In this document: in pieces, positions 33,542 through 41,796 of the stretch
Numbering within the stretch: position 1 is the first letter of the stretch
Layout: each line of letters opens with the position of its first letter
NCBI RefSeq assembly: GCF_013408175.1
Contig: NZ_JACBYW010000010.1
Coordinates: 1 to 64,000, forward strand
Direction: 5' to 3'
DNA length: 64,000 bases
Origin: Actinopolyspora biskrensis
GTDB lineage: Bacteria; Actinomycetota; Actinomycetes; Mycobacteriales; Pseudonocardiaceae
Notes under the pieces: generated by a model
Database searches by the model: none
What the model saw: the letters and a program-made list of their open reading frames with translations, nothing else
Told to the model about the DNA's origin: nothing
Translations under genes and position numbers: made by a program

Positions 33542-34735
33542 GTGAGTGCCAGGGAATGGCTGGACAAGGATTTCTACGCCGAACTGGGCGTCTCCTCCGA
33601 CGCCTCGGCCGACGAGATCAAAAAGGCGTACCGGAAGCTGGCCAGGGAGAACCATCCCGATGCCAATCCCGGGGACACCAAGGCGGAGAACAAGTTCAAA
33701 GCCGTCTCCGAGGCCTACGGAGTGCTGTCCGATCCCGAGAAGCGCAAGCAGTACGACGAGGCCCGCAGGCTGTTCGCCTCCGGTGGTGGCGGCCAGGGTG
33801 GAGTCGGCGGCTTCGGCGGCGGCTTCGGGTCGCAGCCGGGGGCCGGTGGCGCCGGGTTCGATCTCGGCGACCTGTTCGGCGGCATGGGTGGTCAGTCCGG
33901 CGGATTCGGCGATCTCTTCGGTGGGGTCTTCGGCAATCGCGGAGGAGCCGGTGCGGGCAGCGTGAACCGCCCCACCAGGGGGTCCGATGTGGAAACCGAG
34001 GTCCGCATCGACTTCACCGAGGCGGTGAAGGGCGCGACGGTTCCGCTGCGTCTTTCCAGCCCGGCCACCTGCACGACCTGTCACGGCTCCGGAGCACGCC
34101 CGGGCACGAGTCCTCGGAGGTGCTCGACCTGCTCGGGTCAGGGTGCGGTCACCCGTAACCAGGGTGCTTTCGCGTTCAGCGAGCCGTGCCCGGACTGCCG
34201 GGGGCGGGGCAGGGTCGTCGACCAGCCCTGCTCCGAGTGCCGCGGTGAGGGCGTCAGCACCAAGACGAGGACGTTGACGGTGCGGATCCCGCAGGGCGTC
34301 TCGGAGGGACAGCGGATCCGGTTGGCCCACCAGGGAGAACCGGGGCGCAACGGTGCCTCCGCGGGCGATCTGTACGTGGTCGTGCACGTCAACCCGCACC
34401 AGGTGTTCGGACGTTCGGGGCACGACCTGACCATCACCGTTCCAGTGACCTTCCCCGAACTGGCGCTGGGCGCTACGTTGACCGTGCCGACGCTGGAGAG
34501 CAAGGTTTCGGTGAAGGTTCCCGCGGGGACCAACAGCGGCCGTACTCTCCGAGTGCGCGGCAAGGGAATCGGCAAGAAGGACGGCGGTAGCGGGGATCTG
34601 CTGGTGACGCTGCAAGTGGCTGTTCCGTCCAGGCTGGACGGAAAGGCCAACGAGGCGTTGGAGGCCTACGCGGCGGCGACGGCTCAGCACGATCCGCGTG
34701 CCGAGCTGAACGAGCTGCTCCGGAGGTCGGAATGA
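33542..34735 (+). CDS. dnaJ: Chaperone DnaJ (Hsp40)
   Basis: 397 residues. The J domain has the HPD triad at residues 38-40 ([10 protein letters not shown]). A long Gly/Phe region follows ([16 protein letters not shown], given as part, through GGVFGNRGG, about 80-140). A zinc region with four CxxCxGxG-type repeats spans about 177-232 ([32 protein letters not shown]), then two beta C-terminal domains. It delivers substrates to DnaK and stimulates its ATPase. The GTG at 33542 has AAAGGAGG eight bases upstream. The stop overlaps hspR by 4 bases (ATGA). Confidence 0.97.
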   Translation: MSAREWLDKDFYAELGVSSDASADEIKKAYRKLARENHPDANPGDTKAENKFKAVSEAYGVLSDPEKRKQYDEARRLFASGGGGQGGVGGFGGGFGSQPGAGGAGFDLGDLFGGMGGQSGGFGDLFGGVFGNRGGAGAGSVNRPTRGSDVETEVRIDFTEAVKGATVPLRLSSPATCTTCHGSGARPGTSPRRCSTCSGQGAVTRNQGAFAFSEPCPDCRGRGRVVDQPCSECRGEGVSTKTRTLTVRIPQGVSEGQRIRLAHQGEPGRNGASAGDLYVVVHVNPHQVFGRSGHDLTITVPVTFPELALGATLTVPTLESKVSVKVPAGTNSGRTLRVRGKGIGKKDGGSGDLLVTLQVAVPSRLDGKANEALEAYAAATAQHDPRAELNELLRRSE

Positions 34736-35196
34736 CCGCGCGTGAATGGTCCTCGGAACCCGGCCTGGCAGCCGGGTTTCCTCCCGGCGCGTCAGAGGAC
34801 ACACCGGTTTTCGTGATCTCCGTGGCCGCGGAACTGTCCGGGCTGCACGCCCAGACACTGCGCAGCTACGACCGGCTCGGTCTCGTGTCCCCGGGGCGTA
34901 CTCCCGCGGGAGGACGCCGTTACTCGGCTCGCGACATCGCGGTTCTCCGCGAGGTGCAGCGCCTCTCCCAGGAGGAGGGCGTGAACCTCGCGGGGATCAA
35001 GCGCATCATCGAGCTGGAGAATCAGGTCGACGCGTTGCGCAGCAAGATCAAGGAGCTGACCGAGGAGCTCGCCACGGCACACGTCGCCGCCGAGCAGGCG
35101 GCGGCACGGGTGCACGCCTCCTATCGGCGTGATCTGGTGCCCGTGCGCCAGGAAACGGCGTTGGTCGTGTGGCGGCCGGAGCGCCGCAGGAGCTGA
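34732..35196 (+). CDS. hspR: Heat shock repressor HspR (MerR family)
   Basis: 154 residues. After a variable 25-residue N-terminus comes the MerR-type winged helix: [40 protein letters not shown], then [48 protein letters not shown], a coiled-coil dimer helix. It binds HAIR boxes and represses the dnaK operon, so this is an autoregulatory loop with the two boxes at 30610 and 30666. The ATG at 34732 overlaps the dnaJ stop. A basic tail (RPERRRS) ends it, followed by a repeat-type hairpin. Confidence 0.96.
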   Translation: MTAREWSSEPGLAAGFPPGASEDTPVFVISVAAELSGLHAQTLRSYDRLGLVSPGRTPAGGRRYSARDIAVLREVQRLSQEEGVNLAGIKRIIELENQVDALRSKIKELTEELATAHVAAEQAAARVHASYRRDLVPVRQETALVVWRPERRRS

Positions 35197-35240
35197 CCGC
35201 GCGTTCCGCGGCTTCCCGAGCTCCGAACCCGTCCGGTGCC

Positions 35241-35280
35241 GGACCTCCCGCTTTCGAGAGCGGGCGGGAGGTTCCGCCAC
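35241..35280 (-). repeat. Dispersed repeat core acting as a hairpin between hspR and the flavohemoprotein gene
   Basis: GGACCTCCCGC (35241-35251) pairs with GCGGGAGGTTCC (35264-35275). Read on the minus strand, GGCGGAACCTCCCGC-N2-GCTCTCG matches the core of the repeats at 29.1, 38.2 and 46.2 kb. It lies between convergent genes and probably terminates both. Confidence 0.6.
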
Positions 35281-35319
35281 GCAACCACCCGAGCAACCGG
35301 CACCGCCGAAGGTTCCCCC

Positions 35320-36501
35320 TCAATCCAGGGTGAACGGATCGTAGTGGATCCGCTCCAGCGGAGTCCCGGCCACGAGCATCCGCGAAACCGTCGTGCGGAT
35401 CATCTCCGGGGAACCGCTGACCAGCACGTCGTGCTCCTCCCAGGCTCCGTGCCGCGTCACCGCGTCGGCCAGGGTGCCGTGCTCGGCTCCCTGCGCGGAG
35501 GGGTCGTCCTCGAGGACCGGGATGACCTTGAGCCAGGGATTGCTCATCGCGGCCTGTTGCAGGTTCCGCAGCTCGTACAGGTCGTCCCTGGTGCGTCCTC
35601 CGTAGAACAGGTGCACCTCGGGGTTGCCGCCGTACTGCGTCAGTTCCTCGATGATCGCCCGCAGCGGAGCCAACCCGGTGCCTCCCGCGATCATGACCAC
35701 GTCGCGTTCGGAGCTCCGGTCGACGTGCATCCGCCCCATGGGGGCTCCCATGCGCCACTGGTCTCCGAGCTGGGCGTGTCCCACGATGGCTCGGCTGACC
35801 CAACCGCCTTCCACCGAACGAATGTGGAACTCCATGGTCCCGTCCTCGGAGGGCGGGTTCGCGGGGGAGAGGTAGCGCCACAACCTGGGACGTTGGGGCA
35901 CCTCCACGCTGACGTACTGCCCGGCCTGGTACGGCACGGGGTACTCGGGGCGGACGCGCACCAGCGCCATGTCCCAGCTCAGTCGTTCGTGGTGCACGAC
36001 CTCGCCGTTGTACCAGGCAGGCCCTTCGTCGGCGGCCGCGGCGTTGGCCATGGTCGTGGCCATGATCGTGTAAGCCTCGGCCCACGCCCGTTCGACGGCC
36101 TCGGTCCAGCTGTCGCCCGCGTGCTTCTTTATGGCGGCGAGCAGCGCGGTTCCGACGGCTTCGTAGTGTTCCGAGACCACACCGAATTTGCGGTGGTCCC
36201 GCCCGAGCTGTTGGAGGAAGGGCGTGAGTTCGTCCGGGCGGTCCACCATCTGAACCACGTGGACCAGGGCACGCAGCAGTCTGCTGCGCTGCACCTCCAT
36301 GTTGACTGGGAAGAGCTCGCGGGTCGCTGGTGCGAGGCTGAACAGCATGCCGTAGAAGAAGCGGGACACTTCTTCCGAGTAGGGCTCGACTTCGGCCCAG
36401 CTCTCGCGGATGAGCTGGACCATGTTCGCGGCGTTGGCCAGGTGCGCGCGATTCTGTTCGTCGTTCGGCTGTTCCGGTTGTAAGGCGGCGTTGGCTGTCA
36501 T
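35320..36501 (-). CDS. Flavohemoprotein-type globin-FAD/NAD oxidoreductase
   Basis: About 393 residues. The N-terminal globin domain (about 20-155) has ANMVQLIRESWAEVEPYSEE and the proximal-histidine region GRDHRKFGVVSEHYEAVG. The reductase domain follows with FAD motif RLWRYLSPAN (about 230) and NAD motif GGTGLAPLRAIIEEL (about 300), ending DVLVSGSPEMIRTTVSRM. The layout resembles Hmp, an NO dioxygenase that turns nitric oxide into nitrate, but actinobacterial globin-reductases of this branch may have other roles. I chose ATG 36501; the GTG at 36522 is possible. It converges on the chaperone operon. Confidence 0.85.
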   Translation of the reverse strand: MTANAALQPEQPNDEQNRAHLANAANMVQLIRESWAEVEPYSEEVSRFFYGMLFSLAPATRELFPVNMEVQRSRLLRALVHVVQMVDRPDELTPFLQQLGRDHRKFGVVSEHYEAVGTALLAAIKKHAGDSWTEAVERAWAEAYTIMATTMANAAAADEGPAWYNGEVVHHERLSWDMALVRVRPEYPVPYQAGQYVSVEVPQRPRLWRYLSPANPPSEDGTMEFHIRSVEGGWVSRAIVGHAQLGDQWRMGAPMGRMHVDRSSERDVVMIAGGTGLAPLRAIIEELTQYGGNPEVHLFYGGRTRDDLYELRNLQQAAMSNPWLKVIPVLEDDPSAQGAEHGTLADAVTRHGAWEEHDVLVSGSPEMIRTTVSRMLVAGTPLERIHYDPFTLD

Positions 36502-36956
36502 CGCTCGGGCGAGTCTCTCCACATTGGCGGGCGTACCTGTTCAGGCACGGCGTCCGTGTACATGTCCCCCGACTGCCAGGAACTCTAACCCGTTTTTCGG
36601 GTTGTGTGACCCTTGATGCCACCTTTGAGTGGATGTTTAATACACACCGTCAGTGTGTGCTCACACAGTTGAGTTGATTTCGCATTCCAGTGCTTGCATG
36701 TTCTCCGAGGCGTGACACGGTGAGGCGCGTGATCCCGGACTGGTTGACCTCTCCCGAGGCTCGTCGCCCCACGGGGACGGCGAAGGCCGAACTCCTGGAA
36801 CTGGAGCTCGCGGAGTCCACGCTGCCCGCGAGCTCGCCGGACGCGGACGCGACCGCCGGAACCGTCCGTTCCGGCCCCGGGGGCGGCTTCGACGCCCCTT
36901 CCGGGGACAGCCCGACACGTCCCACCATGAGGGCGGTCACCCCCCACTCGTCCACA
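36502..36956. other. Divergent promoter region, coding status of the right half unclear
   Basis: From 36502 to about 36720 the DNA is noticeably AT-richer and carries an imperfect repeat CAGTGTGTGCTCACACAGT (about 36650-36668), a palindrome-like GTGTG-N-TCACAC that may be an operator. From 36690 a plus-strand frame runs in phase with the PNPOx-like gene, but its residues (Ser/Pro/Ala-rich) lack conserved character. I therefore treat it as leader, not gene. Confidence 0.45.
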
Positions 36957-37643
36957 ATGGATGGAAGCTCCGCGGGTGGATATCCGGCCGATCCCTTCGC
37001 CACGGCCGGTGGGGAGCCGCGGTTGCCCGGCTCGTCGGGCGAGCACCTGTTGCAGCAGGCCTACGACACCGAGAAGCGTGCTCGCCGCTTCTACGACGAT
37101 CAGGTCCTCGACCACCTCAATCCGCGCATGAAGGAGTTCATCGCCGGTATCGACCTGGCCTTCATCGCCACGGCCGACGGTCACGGCGAGTGCGACTCGA
37201 GCCTGCGGGCGGGCGCTCCCGGGTTCATCGAGGTGCTCGGTGACCGGCATCTCGCCTACCCCGAGTACCGGGGCAACGGTGTGATGGCCAGCCTGGGGAA
37301 CATCAGCGAGAACCCCCACGTCGGCATACTGCTCGTCGACTTCGTGACCGAGTTGATCGGGCTGCACGTCAACGGCAAGGCCCGCATCCTCGAGGACGTC
37401 GACCTCAGGGCGATCCACCCCCAACTCCCCTCCGAGTTCGAACGCGGCCGCAAGCCGGAGCGCTGGGTGGTGGTGCAGGTGGAGGAGGCCTACATCCACT
37501 GCCGCAAGCACATACCGCGCATGGAGCCGGTGGAGCGGAACCGCTCCTGGGGCACCGACGACGTCAAGCGCAAGGGCGGGGACCACTTCGCGGCCAAGGG
37601 GACCCCTCGTCCCTGGCACGATCCACAGCCCCAGCACGGGTGA
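36957..37643 (+). CDS. Pyridoxamine 5'-phosphate oxidase-fold protein
   Basis: About 228 residues from the ATG at 36957 (MDGSSAGGYPADPFATAGGEP). The split-barrel flavin-binding core is visible: RMKEFIAGIDLAFIATADGHGECDSSLRAGAPGFIEVL, then LAYPEYRGNGVMASLGNISENPHVGILLVDF and LHVNGKARIL. It ends with a family-typical segment VEEAYIHCRKHIPRM. Such proteins bind FMN or F420 and reduce or oxidise small molecules; the substrate is unknown. Starts at 36927 or further upstream (36690) cannot be excluded. The next gene, a MarR regulator, begins 69 bp after its stop and may be co-transcribed. Confidence 0.78.
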   Translation: MDGSSAGGYPADPFATAGGEPRLPGSSGEHLLQQAYDTEKRARRFYDDQVLDHLNPRMKEFIAGIDLAFIATADGHGECDSSLRAGAPGFIEVLGDRHLAYPEYRGNGVMASLGNISENPHVGILLVDFVTELIGLHVNGKARILEDVDLRAIHPQLPSEFERGRKPERWVVVQVEEAYIHCRKHIPRMEPVERNRSWGTDDVKRKGGDHFAAKGTPRPWHDPQPQHG

Positions 37644-37712
37644 CGGGCCGGATGTCCGCGATCCCGCCGTTGCCGTCAAACTGGAAGCGTCGGTGAACGG
37701 AGGGAGGCCCCG

Positions 37713-38207
37713 GTGGTGAGCGAAGCCCGTCCGGATGATGTTTCGACCGCGGACGCGGGCGCTGGCTCCTCCGACGAGGAACGCGACAGCGCGGCGGCCG
37801 AGGTCGAGCAGGAACTGGCGATGATGTTCCGCCGCGCGCGCAAGATGTCGTCGAGCGTCGCCACCGAGGTGCACCCCGAACTCGACCCGGCCTCCTACAG
37901 CCTGCTGTTGATGGTGGCCGATTCCGGCTCGCTGCGTGCCATGGACATGGCGGAGCGCATCGGCCTGGACAAGTCCACGGTGAGCAGGCAGATCGCGCAC
38001 CTCGTGCGGCTGGATCTGCTGCGGCGGGTTCCCGACCCGGAGGACGGCAGGGCGCGGTTGATCCAGTTGTCGGACTCGGGCAGAGCGCGGCTGGACGAGG
38101 CCCGGAAGTGCCGTTCCCGCAGGCTGCGGGCGGACTTCGCCCAGTGGTCCACCGATGATCTGCACCAGTTCGCGCGGTTGCTGGGCAAGCTCAACGCCAT
38201 GCACTGA
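37713..38207 (+). CDS. MarR family transcriptional regulator
   Basis: 164 residues. The winged helix is clear: PASYSLLLMVADSGSLRAMDMAERIGLDKSTVSRQIAHLVRLDLLRRVPDPEDGRARLIQLSDSG (about 55-120; recognition helix DKSTVSRQIAHL). An acidic N-terminal stretch precedes it, and the C-terminal dimer helices end ARLLGKLNAMH. The GTG at 37713, or the next codon GTG at 37716, follows GGAGGGAGG. It lies just after the PNPOx-like gene, which may be its target. A second MarR lies 326 bp further on, separated by a dispersed repeat. Confidence 0.85.
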   Translation: MVSEARPDDVSTADAGAGSSDEERDSAAAEVEQELAMMFRRARKMSSSVATEVHPELDPASYSLLLMVADSGSLRAMDMAERIGLDKSTVSRQIAHLVRLDLLRRVPDPEDGRARLIQLSDSGRARLDEARKCRSRRLRADFAQWSTDDLHQFARLLGKLNAMH

Positions 38208-38235
38208 TCGGACTGGGAAGTCGGCGGATCGGTTT

Positions 38236-38395
38236 GCGCAGGTGGTCACTCGGCGGAACCTCTCGCGGGTTCTCGCCCCGGGCGCCCGACATCGAGTAGC
38301 CGCCTGCGCCACGTCGGGCCGCCCTGGTGAGAGCACCGAGAGAGACCCCGCGGCGGTGCCGACCGCGGGAGTGGTCGTAAGCGGCTGTGCCGCTT
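38236..38395 (+). repeat. Dispersed intergenic repeat, copy between two marR genes
   Basis: Shared blocks: GCAGGTGGTCACTCGGCGGA then ACCTCTCGCGGGTTCTCG (38238-38275), CATCGAGTAGCCGCCTGCG (38290-38308) and AGAGACCCCGCGGCGG (38340-38355). The order matches the copies at 29.1 kb and 46.2 kb (reverse). The region 38208-38475 contains no gene. Confidence 0.6.
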
Positions 38396-38475
38396 GACCG
38401 AACAGGGACGGCCGGGCGAGCGCTCAGGTCCTCCGGAAGCTTCGGTGTGTTCTCGGTCTCGCCCGCCGCGAAACA

Positions 38476-38519
38476 AGTTGCTTGGTGAAACTAATAATTT
38501 TATAGTTGCTTGTACCAAC
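38476..38519. promoter_or_regulatory. AT-rich promoter/operator with AGTTGCTTG direct repeats
   Basis: AGTTGCTTG occurs at 38476-38484 and 38504-38512, 28 bp apart, around the AT-rich stretch ACTAATAATTTTATAGT. CAAG-TTG-CTTG is also a short palindrome. The second repeat ends 21 bp before the marR start, as expected for autorepression of the marR-MFS pair. Confidence 0.55.
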
Positions 38520-38533
38520 CAAAGGAATGGGCG

Positions 38534-39022
38534 ATGACGTCGCACACCGAGGCCTGCGGGCGATTGCTGGGGCCGCTTCGGAATCTCCTGGGGTTCAGGC
38601 AAACGGCGCTGCAGCGGGCACAACAGAGCAATGACCTGACCGTTTCCGGCACCGGGCTGCTGGCCGAACTCGTGCACGGCGGCGAGTCGCGGGCTTCCGA
38701 CCTCGCCCACGACCGCGTGGTGGACGCCTCCGTGGTGAGCAGGCAGTTGGGGCACCTCGAGCAGGAGGGGCTGGTCGAGCGCAGACCCGACCCGGAGGAC
38801 CGCAGGGTCTCGTTGCTGCGGGCCACCGACCGGGGGCGGGAGGTGCTGGCCGAGCGCGAGGAGCAGAAGGCGCGCTGGCTCAGCCACGCGCTGCGCGACT
38901 GGGACGACGACGAACTCGTCAAGCTCGCGGAGCTGCTGCGGGGACTCTCCTGCGACCTGATCGAAGCCTCGCGCGAGGCGTTGGCCGGTCCGGACGAAGC
39001 GATCGAGGAAGGGAACCGATGA
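38534..39022 (+). CDS. MarR family regulator of the adjacent MFS pump
   Basis: 162 residues. The winged helix reads GTGLLAELVHGGESRASDLAHDRVVDASVVSRQLGHLEQEGLVERRPDPEDRRVSLLRATDRG, with recognition helix DASVVSRQLGHL at about residues 64-75. The ATG at 38534 has AAAGGA seven bases upstream; the upstream ATG at 38510 lies in the operator region. Its stop overlaps the MFS start (ATGA), the classic marR-efflux pump arrangement, so it probably represses the pump until a drug-like ligand binds. AGTTGCTTG repeats in the promoter are the likely operator. Confidence 0.85.
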   Translation: MTSHTEACGRLLGPLRNLLGFRQTALQRAQQSNDLTVSGTGLLAELVHGGESRASDLAHDRVVDASVVSRQLGHLEQEGLVERRPDPEDRRVSLLRATDRGREVLAEREEQKARWLSHALRDWDDDELVKLAELLRGLSCDLIEASREALAGPDEAIEEGNR

Positions 39023-41718
39023 CGACATCGAGCCTCGCGGAAACCGAGGACGGTCCGGCACCGCCGAACCCCGCGCGAGGAGCCGAGCAGCGGAGCGGGT
39101 CGGCGGAGACCGGGCGGAACGCTTCGAACGGCGACGCGATGACGCACCGGCAGGTGCTCAAGGCGTTCGTGGGGCTGATGCTGGCGCTGCTGGTGGCCAT
39201 ACTCAGCTCCACCATCGTGTCCAACGCGCTCCCCCGGATCACCGCCGAACTCGACGGGACGCAGGGGCAGTACACCTGGGTGGTCACGGCGATGCTGCTG
39301 ACCTCGACGGCGACCACCCCGCTGTGGGGCAAGCTGTCCGACCTGTTCAGCAAGAAGCTGCTCTACCAGCTGGCCATCGCGATCTTCACCCTCGGATCGA
39401 TACTCGGCGGGTTCTCCCAGTCGATGGGGATGCTCATCGGGTTCCGCGCGATCCAGGGGATCGGCATGGGCGGGATGCAGGCCCTGATCCAGGTGGTGAT
39501 CGCGGCCATGGTCGCCCCGCGTGACCGCGGTCGTTACACCGGCTACATCGGTGCCACCTTCGCGGTCGCCACCACGAGCGGGCCGCTGGTCGGCGGTCTG
39601 ATCGTGGATTCGCCACTGGGGTGGCGCTGGTGCTTCTGGGTGACAGCACCGATCGCGGTCATCGCCTTCCTCGTGCTGGGGCGGACGCTGCGGCTGCCCG
39701 TGATCAAGCGGGACGTCTCGATCGACTGGTTCGGTGCGCTGTTCCTGGTCGGGGGCGTGAGCCTGTTGCTGGCCTGGGTCTCCTTGGCGGGCAAGCAGTT
39801 CGACTGGATCTCCTGGCCGACCCTCGGCTTCGTCGCGGGCGGATTGGTTGCCCTGATCGTGGCCGTGGTCATCGAGACGAAGGTGCGCGAGCCGATCGTT
39901 CCGCTGGGCATGTTCCGCAACCCCACGGTCACGCTGGCGATCATCGCCATGGTGGCGGTCGGTACCGCCATGTTCGGCGGTTCGGTGTTCCTGGCCCAGT
40001 ACTTCCAGCTGGGGCGCGGCTACACCCCGACGGAGGCCGGGCTGATGACCCTGCCGATGGTGCTCGGGCTGTTCGTCTCCTCGACGGTTTCCGGCCAGAT
40101 CATCTCCAGGATCACGGGAAAGATCAAGCCGTTCCTCATCGGCGGGAGCGTGGTGCTCACCGTGGGGATGGGGCTGTTGAGCACGATCGACTCGGACACG
40201 CCGTTGCCTGTCGTGGACGTCTACCTCGCGCTGATGGGGATCGGCGTCGGTGCGTTGATGCAGAACCTGGTGCTCGCGGTTCAGAACAGCGTCGGCACCA
40301 GGGACATGGGATCGGTGACCTCGGTGGTCACCTTCTTCCGCACGCTCGGTGGTTCGGCCGGTGTGTCCGTGCTGGGCGCGGTGCTGGGATCGCGGGTGTC
40401 CGGCTACGTCAGCGACGGGTTGTCCGGGTTGCCCGGAGGTGCTTCCGCGGCTTCGGACATCGGCGGTTCGAGCAGCGTCTCCCTGGACATCGGCAGCCTG
40501 CCCGGTCCGATCGAGGAGATCGTGCGCGACGCCTACGGCATGGCCATCGGGGACCTGTTCCTCATCACGGCCTGCATCTCGGTGGTGACCCTGCTCGCCG
40601 TGTTGGTGATCCGCGAGGTCCCACTGCGCACCACCGTCGAGAAGCAGGAGCCGGAAGACGGGCACCGGGCTGTGGAAAATCCTGAAGAGCTTGTGGACAA
40701 CTCGCCGAGTGGTAGCGCTGGGTCGTTGACCGGTGCGTCGACTTCGGTGCAGCCGATCAGGCGTGAAGGGGACATTTTGGAGGCGACGGGCCGCACTGTG
40801 CACACAACGGAAAAGCTTGTGGACAACTCTGTGGACAGGTCTGGGGACAACCTTGGGGAGAACTCGTTTGACAGCTGGTCATCGACTTCATCCGATGGTG
40901 GTTCCGGGGGGCACGCGTCCGGTGTGAACGGCACGAGCCTCACCGGTTCCCTCTACCCGGGTGACGGCGGCCTGACCGTGTACGGGGTGGTTCGCGGTCC
41001 GGGCGGTTCCCCGCTCTCGGAGGCGGTGCTCACCCTGACCGACTCGCTGGGCAACCAGGTGGACCGGGCCCGCTCGGATGAGCAGGGACACTATCGCGTG
41101 ACACCCACCGGCGGTGGGACCTACGTGCTGATCGCCGCGGCCGGGGACTACCAGCCGTCCGCCTCCATGATCGCCGTGTCCGGGCGCGCGGTGCGGCACG
41201 ACGTGGAGCTCTCCGGGGGTGCCGGACTGGCGGGGATGGTCCGCAGCGGCCCGGTTCCCGTCCCGGAGGCGACCGTCGTGCTGACCGACGTGCGCGGCAG
41301 CGTCGTCGCCGCGACCAGGACCGGCAGCGGAGGGGGCTACGAGCTCTCCGATCTGGTCGGAGGTTCCTACGCCCTCACCGTCACCGCGGACGGCTACCAG
41401 CCGGTGAGCACCGAGGTGACCATCTCCGAGGGCAAGCAGTCCACGCTCGACGTGGCCCTCGAGGCCGGGGCCGGGGTCAGCGGGGTGGTCCGTTCCGCCC
41501 GGATGGGGCACGTCGTTCCCGAGGCGCAGGTGACCCTGCTGGACTCCACGGGCGGGGTGGTCGCGTCCACGGTCACGGATGTGGACGGGGCCTACGAGTT
41601 CGCCGATCTCTCGCACGGTGAGTACACCGTGATCGCCACCGGTTACCCGCCCACCGCGAACACGGTTCGGGTCCGGGAGGAGCAGCTCGGTTACGACATA
41701 GCGCTCGGGCTGGAGTAG
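39019..41718 (+). CDS. EmrB/QacA-type MFS efflux pump fused to carboxypeptidase-regulatory-like repeats
   Basis: 899 residues, much longer than the 450-550 of ordinary pumps. Residues about 45-540 form a 14-helix DHA2 transporter (SSTIVSNALPRITAEL; LWGKLSDLFSKK; GFRAIQGIGMGGMQAL; GPLVGGLIVDSPLGWRWCFW). A Ser/Asp/Asn-rich linker (about 550-650) contains a 12-bp tandem repeat. Three carboxypeptidase D regulatory-like/SpaA-type beta modules follow (GLTVYGVVRGPGGSPLSEAV; GLAGMVRSGPVPVPEATV; GVSGVVRSARMGHVVPEAQV). With an even helix number both ends are cytosolic, so the modules would face inward. It is coupled to marR by a 4-base overlap; a YceI protein with a similar module follows. Confidence 0.88.
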   Translation: MTTSSLAETEDGPAPPNPARGAEQRSGSAETGRNASNGDAMTHRQVLKAFVGLMLALLVAILSSTIVSNALPRITAELDGTQGQYTWVVTAMLLTSTATTPLWGKLSDLFSKKLLYQLAIAIFTLGSILGGFSQSMGMLIGFRAIQGIGMGGMQALIQVVIAAMVAPRDRGRYTGYIGATFAVATTSGPLVGGLIVDSPLGWRWCFWVTAPIAVIAFLVLGRTLRLPVIKRDVSIDWFGALFLVGGVSLLLAWVSLAGKQFDWISWPTLGFVAGGLVALIVAVVIETKVREPIVPLGMFRNPTVTLAIIAMVAVGTAMFGGSVFLAQYFQLGRGYTPTEAGLMTLPMVLGLFVSSTVSGQIISRITGKIKPFLIGGSVVLTVGMGLLSTIDSDTPLPVVDVYLALMGIGVGALMQNLVLAVQNSVGTRDMGSVTSVVTFFRTLGGSAGVSVLGAVLGSRVSGYVSDGLSGLPGGASAASDIGGSSSVSLDIGSLPGPIEEIVRDAYGMAIGDLFLITACISVVTLLAVLVIREVPLRTTVEKQEPEDGHRAVENPEELVDNSPSGSAGSLTGASTSVQPIRREGDILEATGRTVHTTEKLVDNSVDRSGDNLGENSFDSWSSTSSDGGSGGHASGVNGTSLTGSLYPGDGGLTVYGVVRGPGGSPLSEAVLTLTDSLGNQVDRARSDEQGHYRVTPTGGGTYVLIAAAGDYQPSASMIAVSGRAVRHDVELSGGAGLAGMVRSGPVPVPEATVVLTDVRGSVVAATRTGSGGGYELSDLVGGSYALTVTADGYQPVSTEVTISEGKQSTLDVALEAGAGVSGVVRSARMGHVVPEAQVTLLDSTGGVVASTVTDVDGAYEFADLSHGEYTVIATGYPPTANTVRVREEQLGYDIALGLE
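40818..40865 (+). repeat. 12-bp tandem repeat in the MFS linker (DnaA-box-like units)
   Basis: Four imperfect 12-mers in a row: TGTGGACAACTC, TGTGGACAGGTC, TGGGGACAACCT, TGGGGAGAACTC. They encode the VDNS/VDRS/GDNL/GENS repeats. A further TGTGGACAA unit lies at 40692-40700. TGTGGACAA is the reverse complement of the actinobacterial DnaA-box form TTGTCCACA. The location inside a gene and the codon period favour a coding repeat. Confidence 0.85.
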
Positions 41719-41796
41719 CCCGCGAACGGAATCGCCGCACGCAGCGGGACGCGGTCCGGTTCCGCGTCCCGCCGGATCACATGAGAGGAAGGCCGG

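Noticed and set aside
38500-40803. 767-codon minus-strand frame opposite marR and the MFS pump
   Set aside because: It is a His/Asp/Gln/Arg-rich antisense shadow typical of high-GC genes.
40692-40850. Replication origin based on DnaA-box-like 9-mers
   Set aside because: The units lie in a coding linker at a 12-base codon period, with no AT-rich unwinding region and no dnaA/dnaN nearby.
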